From Gallionellaceae bacterium (lineage in GTDB: Bacteria > Pseudomonadota > Gammaproteobacteria > Burkholderiales > Gallionellaceae): a stretch of 64,000 nucleotides of DNA. Made by a program: the position numbers and the translations under genes. The notes beneath the pieces were generated by a model. That model worked only from the letters and a program-made list of their open reading frames with translations, did no database searches and was not told the DNA's origin. Shown piece by piece: positions 45,822-55,300 of this stretch. Within the stretch, counting starts at the first letter, position 1. Each line of letters starts with the position of its first letter. The stretch is from the NCBI GenBank assembly GCA_019753125.1, contig JAIELH010000021.1, positions 1 to 64,000 of the forward strand, given 5' to 3'.

Positions 45822-45887
45822 ACCCTTTACATAAGCCTACTCTGTGCAGTGCAGATTGACCAAATCTTCTTGAGAGGAGTGGTAAAA

Positions 45888-46304
45888 ATGAAAATGCTCG
45901 TTTGTCATGACGGTTCAAGGAAGGTGCAGGCTGCACTGGAGGCTTCCATTGCGATGCTTAAGCGTGAAAAGCTGGAAATAATTCTGGCGACGGTTGTTGA
46001 AGAACCGGCTGACGCCAGTAGTTATGACGAGGCGTCATTTGAAGCGTTGCGTGCCAAAAGGGAATCGGACTTGAAAGAGGCGGCGGGCCAGGTGGCCAAA
46101 CAGGGCTTTGACGTGGAGGTGGTTATAGCGGTCGGTGATGCCCGCAAAATGCTGGTAGAGGCTGTCAGGAAGAAAAAGCCGGATATCGTGATGATTACCA
46201 GTCGCCCTCCTCAAGGGGGAGTAAGGTTCGGCAATGTCACTGTCAGTGTCAGTGATTATTTGCTCCACCATATCACCGACTGTCCTGTATTGGTTATGCA
46301 TTAA
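45888..46304 (+). CDS. universal stress protein family (UspA)
   Basis: A 138-residue UspA-fold protein starting MKMLVCHDGSRKVQAALEAS, with GDARKMLVEAVRKKKPDIVM and an end VSDYLLHHITDCPVLVMH typical of the family. The ATP-binding GX2GX9GS motif is altered (PPQGGVRFGNVTVSVSD), so binding of ATP is uncertain. RBS is GAGAGGAG. It lies 62 bases before the first narK; usp genes often accompany nitrate transporters and denitrification genes. A dead copy precedes the third narK. Confidence 0.88.
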   Translation: MKMLVCHDGSRKVQAALEASIAMLKREKLEIILATVVEEPADASSYDEASFEALRAKRESDLKEAAGQVAKQGFDVEVVIAVGDARKMLVEAVRKKKPDIVMITSRPPQGGVRFGNVTVSVSDYLLHHITDCPVLVMH

Positions 46305-46366
46305 GGGATTGAAGAAGGTTGCCAAGGTTTTTTGAGGTGCTTCAAAGCCAAAGAGGAGATTTAAAA

Positions 46367-47866
46367 ATGGCCGGATCAGGAAGAACAGAAGAAAAAACGA
46401 TGGGCTGGATGGATTTGTTCGCCTTCGGCAGGGCAGAGATTGCGGCTCTGCACAAGACATGGATAGCATTTTTTATTACATTCTATGTCTGGTTCAACAT
46501 GGCGCCGCTTGTGACGACGATCATGAAAGACACCGGCCTGACACTGGATCAGCTCAAGGTGCTTGCGATCTGCAACGTCGCGCTAACCGTTCCTATGCGT
46601 GTTGTCGTGGGGATGCTGTGCGACCGTATAGGGCCGCGCAAGACTTTCTGTATCGTGATGTGGGCGATGGCTTTCCCATGTATCGGTTTCGCTTTTGCCT
46701 CCACTTATACGGAAATGCTGATCGCCAGGCTGATCCTGAGCGCGGTTGGCACGGGCTTTGTCGTCGGTATCGCGATGACGTCACTCTGGTTCAAGCCGAG
46801 GGACGCGGGTTTTTCGCAAGGCGTCGAGGCGGGCCTTGGTAACTGGGGTTCATCGCTGGCGGCAATAACGATGCCGATCCTGGCGCTCACGGTTTTCGAT
46901 AGCTGGAGGTGGGCTGTCGCAAGCAGCGGTATCGTGATGTTTGCGTATGGTGTGTACTACTGGTTTGCGATTACCGACGGGCCTGAGGGCACGGCCAGGC
47001 CGATAGCCAGAAAGGCGCAGGCAATCGAAGTTTCCACCTGGGGCGATTTGGTTATAGCGATCCTCTGGACCATGCCTATCTGGGGTGTGCTTTCGCTGCT
47101 GGTCAGGATGGTGACGAAAAAGGGCTATATCACCGCTGATGTTTCATACATGCTGTATGCGGTTATCGCGATCATGGTGGTGTACCAGGCATTGGCGCTG
47201 ATCAAGGTCAATGTGCCGATCCTCAAGAAAGGCGTGCCTGAAGACGATAAATACCGGTTTACCCAGGTCGGCACGCTCTGTGCGTCCTATGTGGTAACGT
47301 TCGGCGCCGAACTTGCGGTTATTTCGATGCTGCCGATGTTCTTCCAGAAAACGTTCTCGTTAACCCCGGTAATGGCTGGCCTGTTTGGCTCGATGTTTGC
47401 GCTGATGAATTTCTTTTCCAGGGCGCTCGGCGGTTACGTATCGGATCGCACACCCACCAGAAAACTCGCGCATATGATCTATCTTGCGGGCGTTGCCGGC
47501 GGTTTTGCGTTGATGGGTATGATCACGCCTGATTGGTCGCTGGTTATGGCGGTTGTGGTTACGATAATTTGCGCCATGTTTGTCACGGGCGGTTGCGGGA
47601 CAACCTTTGCTCTGGTGCCGTTCGTCAAGCGGCGTATCACCGGGAATGTGGCGGGGTATGCGGGAGCCTATGGCAATGTGGGGGCTGTGGTATTTACCTC
47701 TGCCTATGTCACGATGACTGACAGCGAGTTTTTCCTGATGCTCGGCGGGACAGCGGCGGCAGTATTTGTTTTCTGCCTTTTCTTTATGAAAGAGCCAGAG
47801 GGCGCCTTTGCCAAGGAATATCAGCTTTCGTCGGTTGACAAGGAGATGATGGCAGGAGGGCATTGA
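46367..47866 (+). CDS. narK: nitrate/nitrite transporter, NarK type (first copy)
   Basis: A 499-residue NNP-family carrier with twelve membrane segments. The start at 46367 (MAGSGRTEEKTMGW) follows AAGAGGAG. Signature blocks include MRVVVGMLCDRIGPRK and VEAGLGNWGSSLAAITMPIL. It resembles the NarK1-type (nitrate:proton symporter) branch more than the NarK2 neighbours by the RVVVGMLCDRIGPRK motif, although I could not run a tree. Preceded by usp and followed by a second narK. Confidence 0.88.
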   Translation: MAGSGRTEEKTMGWMDLFAFGRAEIAALHKTWIAFFITFYVWFNMAPLVTTIMKDTGLTLDQLKVLAICNVALTVPMRVVVGMLCDRIGPRKTFCIVMWAMAFPCIGFAFASTYTEMLIARLILSAVGTGFVVGIAMTSLWFKPRDAGFSQGVEAGLGNWGSSLAAITMPILALTVFDSWRWAVASSGIVMFAYGVYYWFAITDGPEGTARPIARKAQAIEVSTWGDLVIAILWTMPIWGVLSLLVRMVTKKGYITADVSYMLYAVIAIMVVYQALALIKVNVPILKKGVPEDDKYRFTQVGTLCASYVVTFGAELAVISMLPMFFQKTFSLTPVMAGLFGSMFALMNFFSRALGGYVSDRTPTRKLAHMIYLAGVAGGFALMGMITPDWSLVMAVVVTIICAMFVTGGCGTTFALVPFVKRRITGNVAGYAGAYGNVGAVVFTSAYVTMTDSEFFLMLGGTAAAVFVFCLFFMKEPEGAFAKEYQLSSVDKEMMAGGH

Positions 47867-47963
47867 TGTGGCCGGATATCAGGTTTGATTTAATTAAGGT
47901 TGTGTGTTTGTGTTGGATGTGAAACTTTTAGACGTAAAACTGTAAATAAAAGGAAAATTTATT

Positions 47964-49616
47964 ATGTCAAGATTGCCAAGATGGGAACCGGAAGATCCGA
48001 AGTTCTGGGAAGAAACTGGTAGCGCGATTGCGTGGCGCACCTGCGCCTTAACGACGTTTTCGCTGATATTCTCGTTCGCTACCTGGTTTGTCATGAGCGC
48101 GGTGGTCGTGAGAATGCCTGCGATAGGCTTCAAGTTCACGACCATGGAACTGTTCTGGCTCGCGGCGATACCGGGGTTTGCGTCCGGTATTTTGCGGCTG
48201 ATACATTCCAACTTTATTCCGGTGCTCGGAACCAGGCCGGTCGTGAGCATCTCGACGATTATCAAGGTGCTGCCGATGGTGTGGCTGGGTTTCGCGATTC
48301 AGGATACAAGCACGCCCTGGGCAACATTCATGGTCATCGGATTTCTTACCGGTATGGGGGGGGGGGACTTTTCTTCGTTCATGCCTTCCACGAGTATCTT
48401 TTTCCCGAAGAGGCTACAGGGGCTCGCATTAGGTATCCAGGCGGGGTTGGGTAATTTCGGGGTAAGTATTGTTCAGTTTGTGGCGCCATGGATCATCGGC
48501 TTTGCGGCTCTTGGAGCGATAGCCGGCGGGCCGCAGCCCTTTACCAAGGTTGATGTTCTCAAGGATATCGCAGTCACCAAAAATGCCAGCGGCATCGTTA
48601 CCGACGTGGTAGCCAAGAGGCCAGACCTGGCGGCCGCCACAGAGATCACCAGAGAAGGCGATGTGATCAAGAATGTGGTGATCAAAGAGACGGAAACCAC
48701 CAAGAACATGAAGGTGGAACTCAAGAAAAACGATGCTGGTTTGATCACTGATGTGGTGGTCAAGAAAGTGGTCAAGAAGGATATCTATTTGCAGAACGCC
48801 CTTTTTATATGGGTTCCATTCCTTGTTGTTGCATTTATCCTGTGTGCGATATTCCTGAGAAGCGTCACGGTTCCTGCAAGAGGCTTCAAGGGGCAGTTTG
48901 AAATCCTGAGCAGCCTGAACCGGGCGCGCACACATACATGGAACTGCACGATCACCTATATCTGTTCATTCGGTTCGTTTTCCGGTTATGCGGCCGCGTT
49001 CCCGATGATGATCAAGACCATCTATGGCGGCTTTGACGGTGCGCCGGATCCATTGGCGTACGCCTTCCTTGGTCCGCTAATCGGCGGGCTTGTTCGTGCG
49101 CTTACCGGCGGTATATTTGACAAGATCGGCGGCAGCAAGGGTATGCACTGGACGACGCTCGGGCAGATCGCCGGTTGCCTGGCGCTTGTGTTTGGCGGAT
49201 TCCTGACGCCGACCAGCCTCGATCAGTTCCAGGGGTTTCTTTACATCATGTTGTTTATTTTCCTGATGACAGGCACAAACAACGCGGCAACCTTCCGCCA
49301 GTATCCGATCGTATTCGCGTATTCGCCAGCCAAGGGCGCGCAGATGCTGGGCTGGACGGGAGCATGGGCGGCATTCGGCCCATTTATCTGGACCTCGCTG
49401 ATCGGCGCGTCAATAACTAATACCGGCAGCGCGATAACATTCTTCGTTGGCGTTTCGATATTCTATGCTTATTCTTTCTTCATCAACTGGTGGTACTACA
49501 CCCGCGAGGGGGCCGAGCGGTTTGATTACGGCAATTCCGGCGGTACCTGGTGGGACAAGCTCTCCGATAAAGAGAAGGAGCATATGAAACACGTAGACTT
49601 GCATCAACCTGATTGA
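47964..49616 (+). CDS. narK: nitrate/nitrite transporter, NarK type (second copy) with poly-G and loop insert
   Basis: A 550-residue NNP carrier. The nitrate-signature segment FLTGMGGGDFSSF (about residues 127-139) is encoded partly by an 11-G run (48356-48366). Between GAIAGGP and the next helix lies a hydrophilic insert of about 60 residues (roughly 193-276) that is absent in the third copy. The insert has two related units, KNASGIVTDVVAK (206-218) and KNDAGLITDVVVK (255-267). The conserved second-signature region GTNNAATFRQYPIVF is present. A strong intrinsic terminator follows. Confidence 0.87.
   Translation: MSRLPRWEPEDPKFWEETGSAIAWRTCALTTFSLIFSFATWFVMSAVVVRMPAIGFKFTTMELFWLAAIPGFASGILRLIHSNFIPVLGTRPVVSISTIIKVLPMVWLGFAIQDTSTPWATFMVIGFLTGMGGGDFSSFMPSTSIFFPKRLQGLALGIQAGLGNFGVSIVQFVAPWIIGFAALGAIAGGPQPFTKVDVLKDIAVTKNASGIVTDVVAKRPDLAAATEITREGDVIKNVVIKETETTKNMKVELKKNDAGLITDVVVKKVVKKDIYLQNALFIWVPFLVVAFILCAIFLRSVTVPARGFKGQFEILSSLNRARTHTWNCTITYICSFGSFSGYAAAFPMMIKTIYGGFDGAPDPLAYAFLGPLIGGLVRALTGGIFDKIGGSKGMHWTTLGQIAGCLALVFGGFLTPTSLDQFQGFLYIMLFIFLMTGTNNAATFRQYPIVFAYSPAKGAQMLGWTGAWAAFGPFIWTSLIGASITNTGSAITFFVGVSIFYAYSFFINWWYYTREGAERFDYGNSGGTWWDKLSDKEKEHMKHVDLHQPD
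48356..48366. repeat. G11 homopolymer in the nitrate-signature codons
   Basis: Eleven Gs follow AT of ATG at 48354 (codons ATG GGG GGG GGG GAC). One gain or loss would shift the frame about a quarter into the gene. The paralogue at 50387 encodes the same glycines with mixed codons. Confidence 0.85.
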
Positions 49617-49628
49617 TGTAGCACACAT

Positions 49629-49659
49629 GAGGGAAGGCCATGGCCTTCCCTCTTTTTTT
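49629..49659 (+). terminator. intrinsic terminator after the second narK
   Basis: GAGGGAAGGCCA followed by its exact reverse complement and seven Ts. This ends the usp-narK-narK transcription unit. Confidence 0.93.
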
Positions 49660-49775
49660 GCTTCAGAAATAGCTCTTCATCGTAACGTTCCTTGAACCCT
49701 TTCGAGTAAGAGGGAGTGAAGGGGGCTTTGGTTGCATCATCTTGATGAGCTTATGGCTCACGCGAAATTATTACC

Positions 49776-49982
49776 GTGAAAAATCTGGATATCATTGTCA
49801 ATTCACTAGGCATAACCTACGGGATCATCCTGATTCTGACTGTCTTCGTTCGCACCCAATTCACTGAGTTGATGCGTGTGGATGCCCTGTTAATGCCGCA
49901 GCCAACTGAAAGCACCAGACCCGTTAATCTGGTTATCGGGCTTCTGGTGGCGGGTTACGGCATTTATTCATTAATTGGCTAG
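49776..49982 (+). CDS. small two-helix membrane protein, unknown
   Basis: A 68-residue protein with GTG start at 49776. Two hydrophobic segments (LGITYGIILILTVFV at about 11-25, and NLVIGLLVAGYGIYSLIG at the end) flank a charged loop (RTQFTELMRVDALLMPQPTE). I do not recognise it. It lies between the terminated usp-narK-narK unit and the third narK, within a nitrate block, so a role with the transporters is possible but not shown. The gene is short, and the RBS is weak. Confidence 0.5.
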   Translation: MKNLDIIVNSLGITYGIILILTVFVRTQFTELMRVDALLMPQPTESTRPVNLVIGLLVAGYGIYSLIG

Positions 49983-50139
49983 ATGAAAAATCAGCCTCGC
50001 TAAATAAACAAAAACAGCAGGAGAATGTCACGCGGACAGTTAGCCGCAGTTCCGCTGGCTTTTGAAAACGGGGAATGGAGGGCGGCAGATCGGCGTTTAT
50101 AAGAGCCTGCTGAAACGGCCTGTAATCGCCAGTTTATGA

Positions 50140-50197
50140 CTACCCGAAAGAACTAGTTCTTTTTCCTGTTTGATTTGTACTTCAGAAGAATGGGCAT
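50140..50197. promoter_or_regulatory. duplicated regulatory segment, copy B
   Basis: Near-identical to 45763-45821, including AAAGAACTAGTTCTTT at 50147-50162 and GAAGAATGGGCAT at the end. It stands before a usp fossil and the third narK. Confidence 0.75.
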
Positions 50198-50264
50198 CGT
50201 GTCCATGCAGGTATATCCTCGTGATGCAGGCTGCTTGAACCATGTTTGAACGAGTGTTAAAAGA

Positions 50265-50367
50265 ATGTTGGTTTTGCTGTGATGATTCAGGAATTGTCCG
50301 GTCTGCTTTGGAGAAGCCCATTGCGATGTTCAGGTGCGAAAAACCAGAGATAAATTTGGTGGTTTAA
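50265..50367 (+). pseudogene. decayed copy of the universal stress protein gene
   Basis: After ATGTTGGTT one extra base shifts the frame; then the frame reads CCDDSGIVRSALEKPIAMFR followed by CEKPEINLVV and a stop. It lines up with the first 40 codons of the intact usp at 45888 (LVCHDGSRKVQAALEASIAM). The frameshift and early stop kill it. It marks a duplication of the regulatory-usp-narK unit. Confidence 0.78.
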
Positions 50368-50386
50368 AGTAGCCAAAGGGTAAATC

Positions 50387-52054
50387 GTGATAAGCAAAAA
50401 AGAGCGGCAAGGCTCGCTGGATACCGGAGGCGCAACCAGCCACAGTTCTGCCGATATTGAGAGGTGGGATGTCGAGGATAATGCCTTTTGGGAGTCAACC
50501 GGCAAAAAAATTGCCACTCGCAACCTGTGGCTTTCGATCCCTAACTTGCTGTGCGGCTTTGCTGTATGGGCGATGTGGGGCATCATCACGGTGCAGATGC
50601 TTAACCTCGGTTTTCCCTTTAAGCCGGTAGAATTGTTTACGCTGACCGCGATTGCCGGGTTGATGGGCGCCACGTTGCGCATACCGGCATCGTTCTTTAT
50701 CAGCATTTGCGGCGGGCGCAATACCATCGTCCTCACCAGTGCGCTGCTGATCGTTCCGGCCATCGGTGCGGGACTTGCGTTGCAGGACAAAACTATGCCG
50801 CTGTCAGTGTTCCAGTTCTGGGCTTTTCTGTCCGGCATCGGCGGCGGCAATTTTGCCTGTTCAATGTCCAATATCAGCGGTTTTTTTCCGAAGCGGTTGC
50901 AAGGCACTGCGCTGGGGTTGAATGCGGGGCTGGGTAACTTTGGCGTGACCACCATGCAGATATTGATACCGCTGGTGATGACTGTTGGCGTTTTCGGTGC
51001 GATCGGCGGCGAGCCGATGACGTTGCTGAAAGATAGCGGCTGGATCCTCGGCAGGATTACTGCCGGCACGCCAACATTCATCCAGAATGCCGGTTTTGTC
51101 TGGGCGGCGATATTGATTCCTCTGGTGCTTGCAGCATGGTTCGGCATGAACAACCTGCTGCCGTTGTCGCCCAACTATGGTAGTACGCTGGCTGCTTTCG
51201 CAAAAATATTCTACCTGTGGGGCTTGGCCGGCGTAGTCGGCGCCGTCGGGTTATATTTTTATCTTCCAGCGCCGACCGGGGCAGGCATGTTAAACATGTG
51301 GGTGGCGTTGCCGCTGATCATGCTTGCCACGTTGTTTGTGATGAAACTTGCGGCGGTCGGCGACATGAAGGTTAACATCAACAAGCAGTTCGCCATTTTC
51401 GACAACAAGCACACCTGGTCGATGACTGTGCTCTATGTGTTGACTTTTGGTTCGTTCATCGGGTTTTCGATGGCTTTGCCGTTATCCATATCGGTGATAT
51501 TCGGCGTCAGCCATGTGCCTGATGCGACCGGTGTCATGCAGCATACCCTGAGGAACCCAAACGCGCCGTCCGCACTGGCCTATGCCTGGGTCGGCCCGTT
51601 TGTCGGGGCGCTGATCCGCCCGGTAGGCGGCTGGATTGCCGACAAAGTGGGCGGGTCCATTGTCACGCAAGTCATTTCTGCGGTGATGGTAGTATCTTCC
51701 GCTACATTGGGTTATGTGATGTTGCTGGCCTACAAGTCGGCGGCGCCGGAAGAATATTTCATGATCTTCATGGAGTTGTTTGTGATTCTGTTTGCCGCTA
51801 CGGGATTGGGTAACGGTTCCACTTTTCGTACGGTGGGCGTAATTTTTGACCGTGCGCAGACTGGCCCGGTGCTCGGCTGGATTTCTGCCGTGGCCGCTTA
51901 TGGAGCGTTCATCGCTCCGGTGGTGATCGGCGGGCAGATCAAGGCAGGCACACCGGAAAATGCGATGTATGGATTTGCGGTGTTCTACGCGTTGTGTCTC
52001 GTTCTAAACTGGTGGTTTTACTTGCGTAGCGATTCCGAGATCAAGAACCCGTAA
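50387..52054 (+). CDS. narK: nitrate/nitrite transporter, NarK type (third copy)
   Basis: A 555-residue NNP carrier from a GTG start at 50387 (RBS AAAGGG). Signature FLSGIGGGNFACSMSNISGF and GLGNGSTFRTVGVIF are intact. Two extra helices (GLAGVVGAVGLYFYLP and LPLIMLATLFVMK) break the middle, as in NarK2/NarU-like long carriers. It is closest in plan to the second copy. It is the last gene before the narGHJI operon; a 269-base gap with an FNR-like box separates them. Confidence 0.88.
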   Translation: MISKKERQGSLDTGGATSHSSADIERWDVEDNAFWESTGKKIATRNLWLSIPNLLCGFAVWAMWGIITVQMLNLGFPFKPVELFTLTAIAGLMGATLRIPASFFISICGGRNTIVLTSALLIVPAIGAGLALQDKTMPLSVFQFWAFLSGIGGGNFACSMSNISGFFPKRLQGTALGLNAGLGNFGVTTMQILIPLVMTVGVFGAIGGEPMTLLKDSGWILGRITAGTPTFIQNAGFVWAAILIPLVLAAWFGMNNLLPLSPNYGSTLAAFAKIFYLWGLAGVVGAVGLYFYLPAPTGAGMLNMWVALPLIMLATLFVMKLAAVGDMKVNINKQFAIFDNKHTWSMTVLYVLTFGSFIGFSMALPLSISVIFGVSHVPDATGVMQHTLRNPNAPSALAYAWVGPFVGALIRPVGGWIADKVGGSIVTQVISAVMVVSSATLGYVMLLAYKSAAPEEYFMIFMELFVILFAATGLGNGSTFRTVGVIFDRAQTGPVLGWISAVAAYGAFIAPVVIGGQIKAGTPENAMYGFAVFYALCLVLNWWFYLRSDSEIKNP

Positions 52055-52139
52055 GAGGTTTTATATGGGACGGTTGTATTGATATTGGGGTATTGGTTGC
52101 AGTGTGCCTTGATGTTAATTATTAATAATTTTCCGTTCC

Positions 52140-52153
52140 TTGACTTGAGTCAA
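52140..52153. promoter_or_regulatory. FNR/ANR-type box before narG
   Basis: TTGAC-N4-GTCAA is a perfect palindrome close to the FNR consensus TTGAT-N4-ATCAA. It lies 171 bases before the narG start in the 269-base gap, which fits oxygen control of the operon. Confidence 0.65.
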
Positions 52154-52323
52154 TATTCAGTTGTTTGATATACTAGATATTCGCCTTTGTCTCCGTTGAA
52201 ATGACAAAATCGGGATTGTTAGAGGTTTGCAAAATGCTGGTCGGTTACGGGGATTGAGAACATTAAAAGCCCTTGAGCCAGGAAGTTTGAACATAATTAT
52301 CATAAGAGGAGCAGGAAAAAAAC

Positions 52324-55300
52324 ATGAGTCACTTTCTCGATCGATTGAAATTTTTGGAAAAAATCAAGGAGACTTTCTCCAATGGTCACGGCATCGTCAC
52401 CAACGAGGATCGCCAGTGGGAAGATGCCTACCGTCATCGTTGGGCGCACGATAAAGTGGTGCGCTCCACGCACGGCGTAAATTGCACTGGCGGCTGTTCG
52501 TGGAAAATTTTTGTCAAGAATGGCCTGGTTGCGTTCGAGATGCAACAAACCGATTATCCGCGTACGCGTGAAGACCTGCCCGATCATGAGCCGCGCGGCT
52601 GCCAGCGCGGCGCCAGTTTCTCCTGGTACCTGTACAGCCCGCAACGCATCAAACATCCGCTGATCCGCGGACGCCTGCTCGATTTGTATCGCGCCGAACG
52701 CAAGACCGGCAAGGATCCGGTGGAAGCATGGGCCGCGATTCAGGCCGACGAAAAGAAGCGCAAGCAATATACCGCCGTACGCGGCTTGGGTGGTTTCGTG
52801 CGCACCTCCTGGGATGAGGTGAAAGAAATCATCGCTGCCGCCAACGTCCACACCATCAAGAAGTGGGGGCCGGACCGTATTTTCGGTTTCTCGCCGATCC
52901 CGGCAATGTCACAAATTTCCTACGCTTCCGGCGCGCGCTATCTGTCGCTGATCGGCGCGGCGTGCGGCTCATTCTATGACTGGTACTGTGATTTGCCGGC
53001 GGCATCCCCGCAAACATGGGGCGAGCAGACCGACGTGCCGGAATCGGCCGACTGGTTCAATTCCACCTACATCATCGTCTGCGGCTCCAGTCTGCCGACG
53101 ACGCGTACGCCGGACGCTCACTTCGTTTCGGAAGTGCGTTACAAGGGCGCGAAGATCATCTCGATGGCGCCCGATTATGCCGAGTTCTGCAAGGCGTCCG
53201 ATCTGTGGATGCCGGTCAATCCTGGCACCGATGCCGCCGCCTTCCTGGCGATGGGGCATGTGGCGCTGAGAGAGTTCTACATCGACAAGCAGGATCCGTA
53301 TTTTGCCGAATATGCCCGCAAGTACACCGACCTGCCGGTTCAGGTCATGCTGCGCAAGCAGGGCGACGCTTATGTATCCGACCGTTGCCTGCGCGCCTCC
53401 GATTTCAATGGTGCGATGGGCGAGACCAACAACCCTGATTGGAAAACCGTCGTCTATGACGAAAAAACCAGGAACTATGTTGTGCCGAATGGCTCAATCG
53501 GCTTCCGTTGGGGCGAAGAAGGCAAGTGGAATCTGCTGCCGAAAAATGCCGCCAGCCAGCAGGAGATAGCAGCCGAACTGACTTGTATCAATAGCAAGGA
53601 TGCCGTGGTTTCGGTTGGCTTCCCGCATTTTGAGACCGGCGAAGACAATCTGCTGTTCCGCAATGTGCCGGTGCGCAAGTTGAAGCTGGCCAATGGTGAG
53701 GAAGTGCTGGTCACTTCCGTGTTTGACATGCAAGTTGCACAGTACGGTATTGACCGCGGCTTGGGCGGCGGCAATGTCACCAGGGATTACAACGATGCTA
53801 GCGTGGCTTACACCCCGGCGTGGGCGGAGAAAGTTACCGGCGTCAAGGCAGGTGATCTGGAGCGCACCGGGCGTGAATTTGCTTACAACGCGTCCAGGAC
53901 ACATGGCAAATCCATGGTGATCATGGGCGCCGCGATCAACCACTGGTACCACAACGATATGGGTTACCGTGGCGTGATGAACCTGTTGCATATCTGCGGT
54001 TGCGTGGGGCAATCGGGCGGCGGCTGGGCGCACTATGTGGGCCAGGAAAAATTGCGTCCGCAGGCCGGTTGGGCGCCGATCGCGTTTGCACTCGACTGGC
54101 AGCGTCCGCCACGTCACATGAACTCCACTTCCTACTGGTACTTCCACACCGACCAGTGGCGCTACGAGACTCTCAGAGGTGATGATCTGACGTCGCCTGC
54201 CGGTAAAGGCAAGTACAAGGGCTACTCGCTGGCCGACTACAACGTTGCTGCAGTGCGCATGGGCTGGTTGCCGTCTGCGCCGCATTGGAACGTCAACCCG
54301 CTTGACTTGGTCAGCGAAGCCGAAAAAGCTGGTGCTACCGACGAAGCCAGCATCGGCAAGCATATTGTCAACAAGCTCAAGGACGGCTCGCTGGATGTCG
54401 CCTTTGCCGATCCGGATAGCCCGACCAATTGGCCGCGCAATGTGTTTATCTGGCGCGGCAATTTGATCGGGACATCGAGCAAGGGACATGAGTATTTCCT
54501 CAAGCATCTGCTGGGCACGCAGAATGGCGTGCTGCAGGAGGGCGGCGACGGGCGCGACAACAAGCTGGTCAAGTGGCACGACGAAGCGCCGGTCGGCAAG
54601 CTGGATCTGTTCGTGGATATCAACTTCCGTCTGAATTCCACCGGTGCGCATGCCGACATCATCCTGCCGACCGCAACCTGGTACGAGAAGAACGACCTCA
54701 ATACCACCGACATGCATCCGTTCATCCACCCGCTGTCGGAAGCGGTATCGCCGGGCTGGGAGTCGATGTCCGACTGGCAGATATTCAAGAACATCGCGCA
54801 AACCTTCTCCGGGCTGGCCGAGAAACATCTCGGTACACGCAAGGACGTCGTTGCGCTGCCGATGCAGCATGATTCGGCATTTGAAATGGCTCAGCCATTC
54901 GGTGAGGTCAAGGACTGGAAGAAAGGCGAATGCGATCCGGTTCCAGGCAAGACCATGCCGCTGCTCAAGGTGGTTGAACGCAATTTTGGCGATACCTACA
55001 AGAAATATATCGCGCTTGGCCCGTTGATGCCAAAACTGGGCAACAACGTCAAGGGACTCGACTGGGATACCAAGACAGAGTATGAGCAACTCGGGGTAAT
55101 GAACGGTACGGTAAAAGTACCGGGCGTTTCGTTCGGCATGCCGTCTCTCGAAGAAGATATCTACGTTTGTGATTCGATCATGCGCATGGCGCCGGAAACC
55201 TGTGGTGAAGTGGCGCATAAGTCATGGAGCGCGCTATCCAAGAAGACCGGTATCGACCACCATCATCTGTATGCCGCACGTCACGAGGACAAGATCACGT

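Noticed and set aside
50097-50321. Minus-strand open frame upstream of the third narK
   Set aside because: It covers the duplicated regulatory segment and the usp fossil on the opposite strand and has no recognisable protein sequence.
53494-55218. Long open frame on the minus strand opposite narG
   Set aside because: It is the antisense shadow of a strongly conserved gene with no family sequence of its own. Similar shadows opposite mutL (2845-4251), ileS (13465-15150) and narH (56093-57709) were dropped for the same reason.
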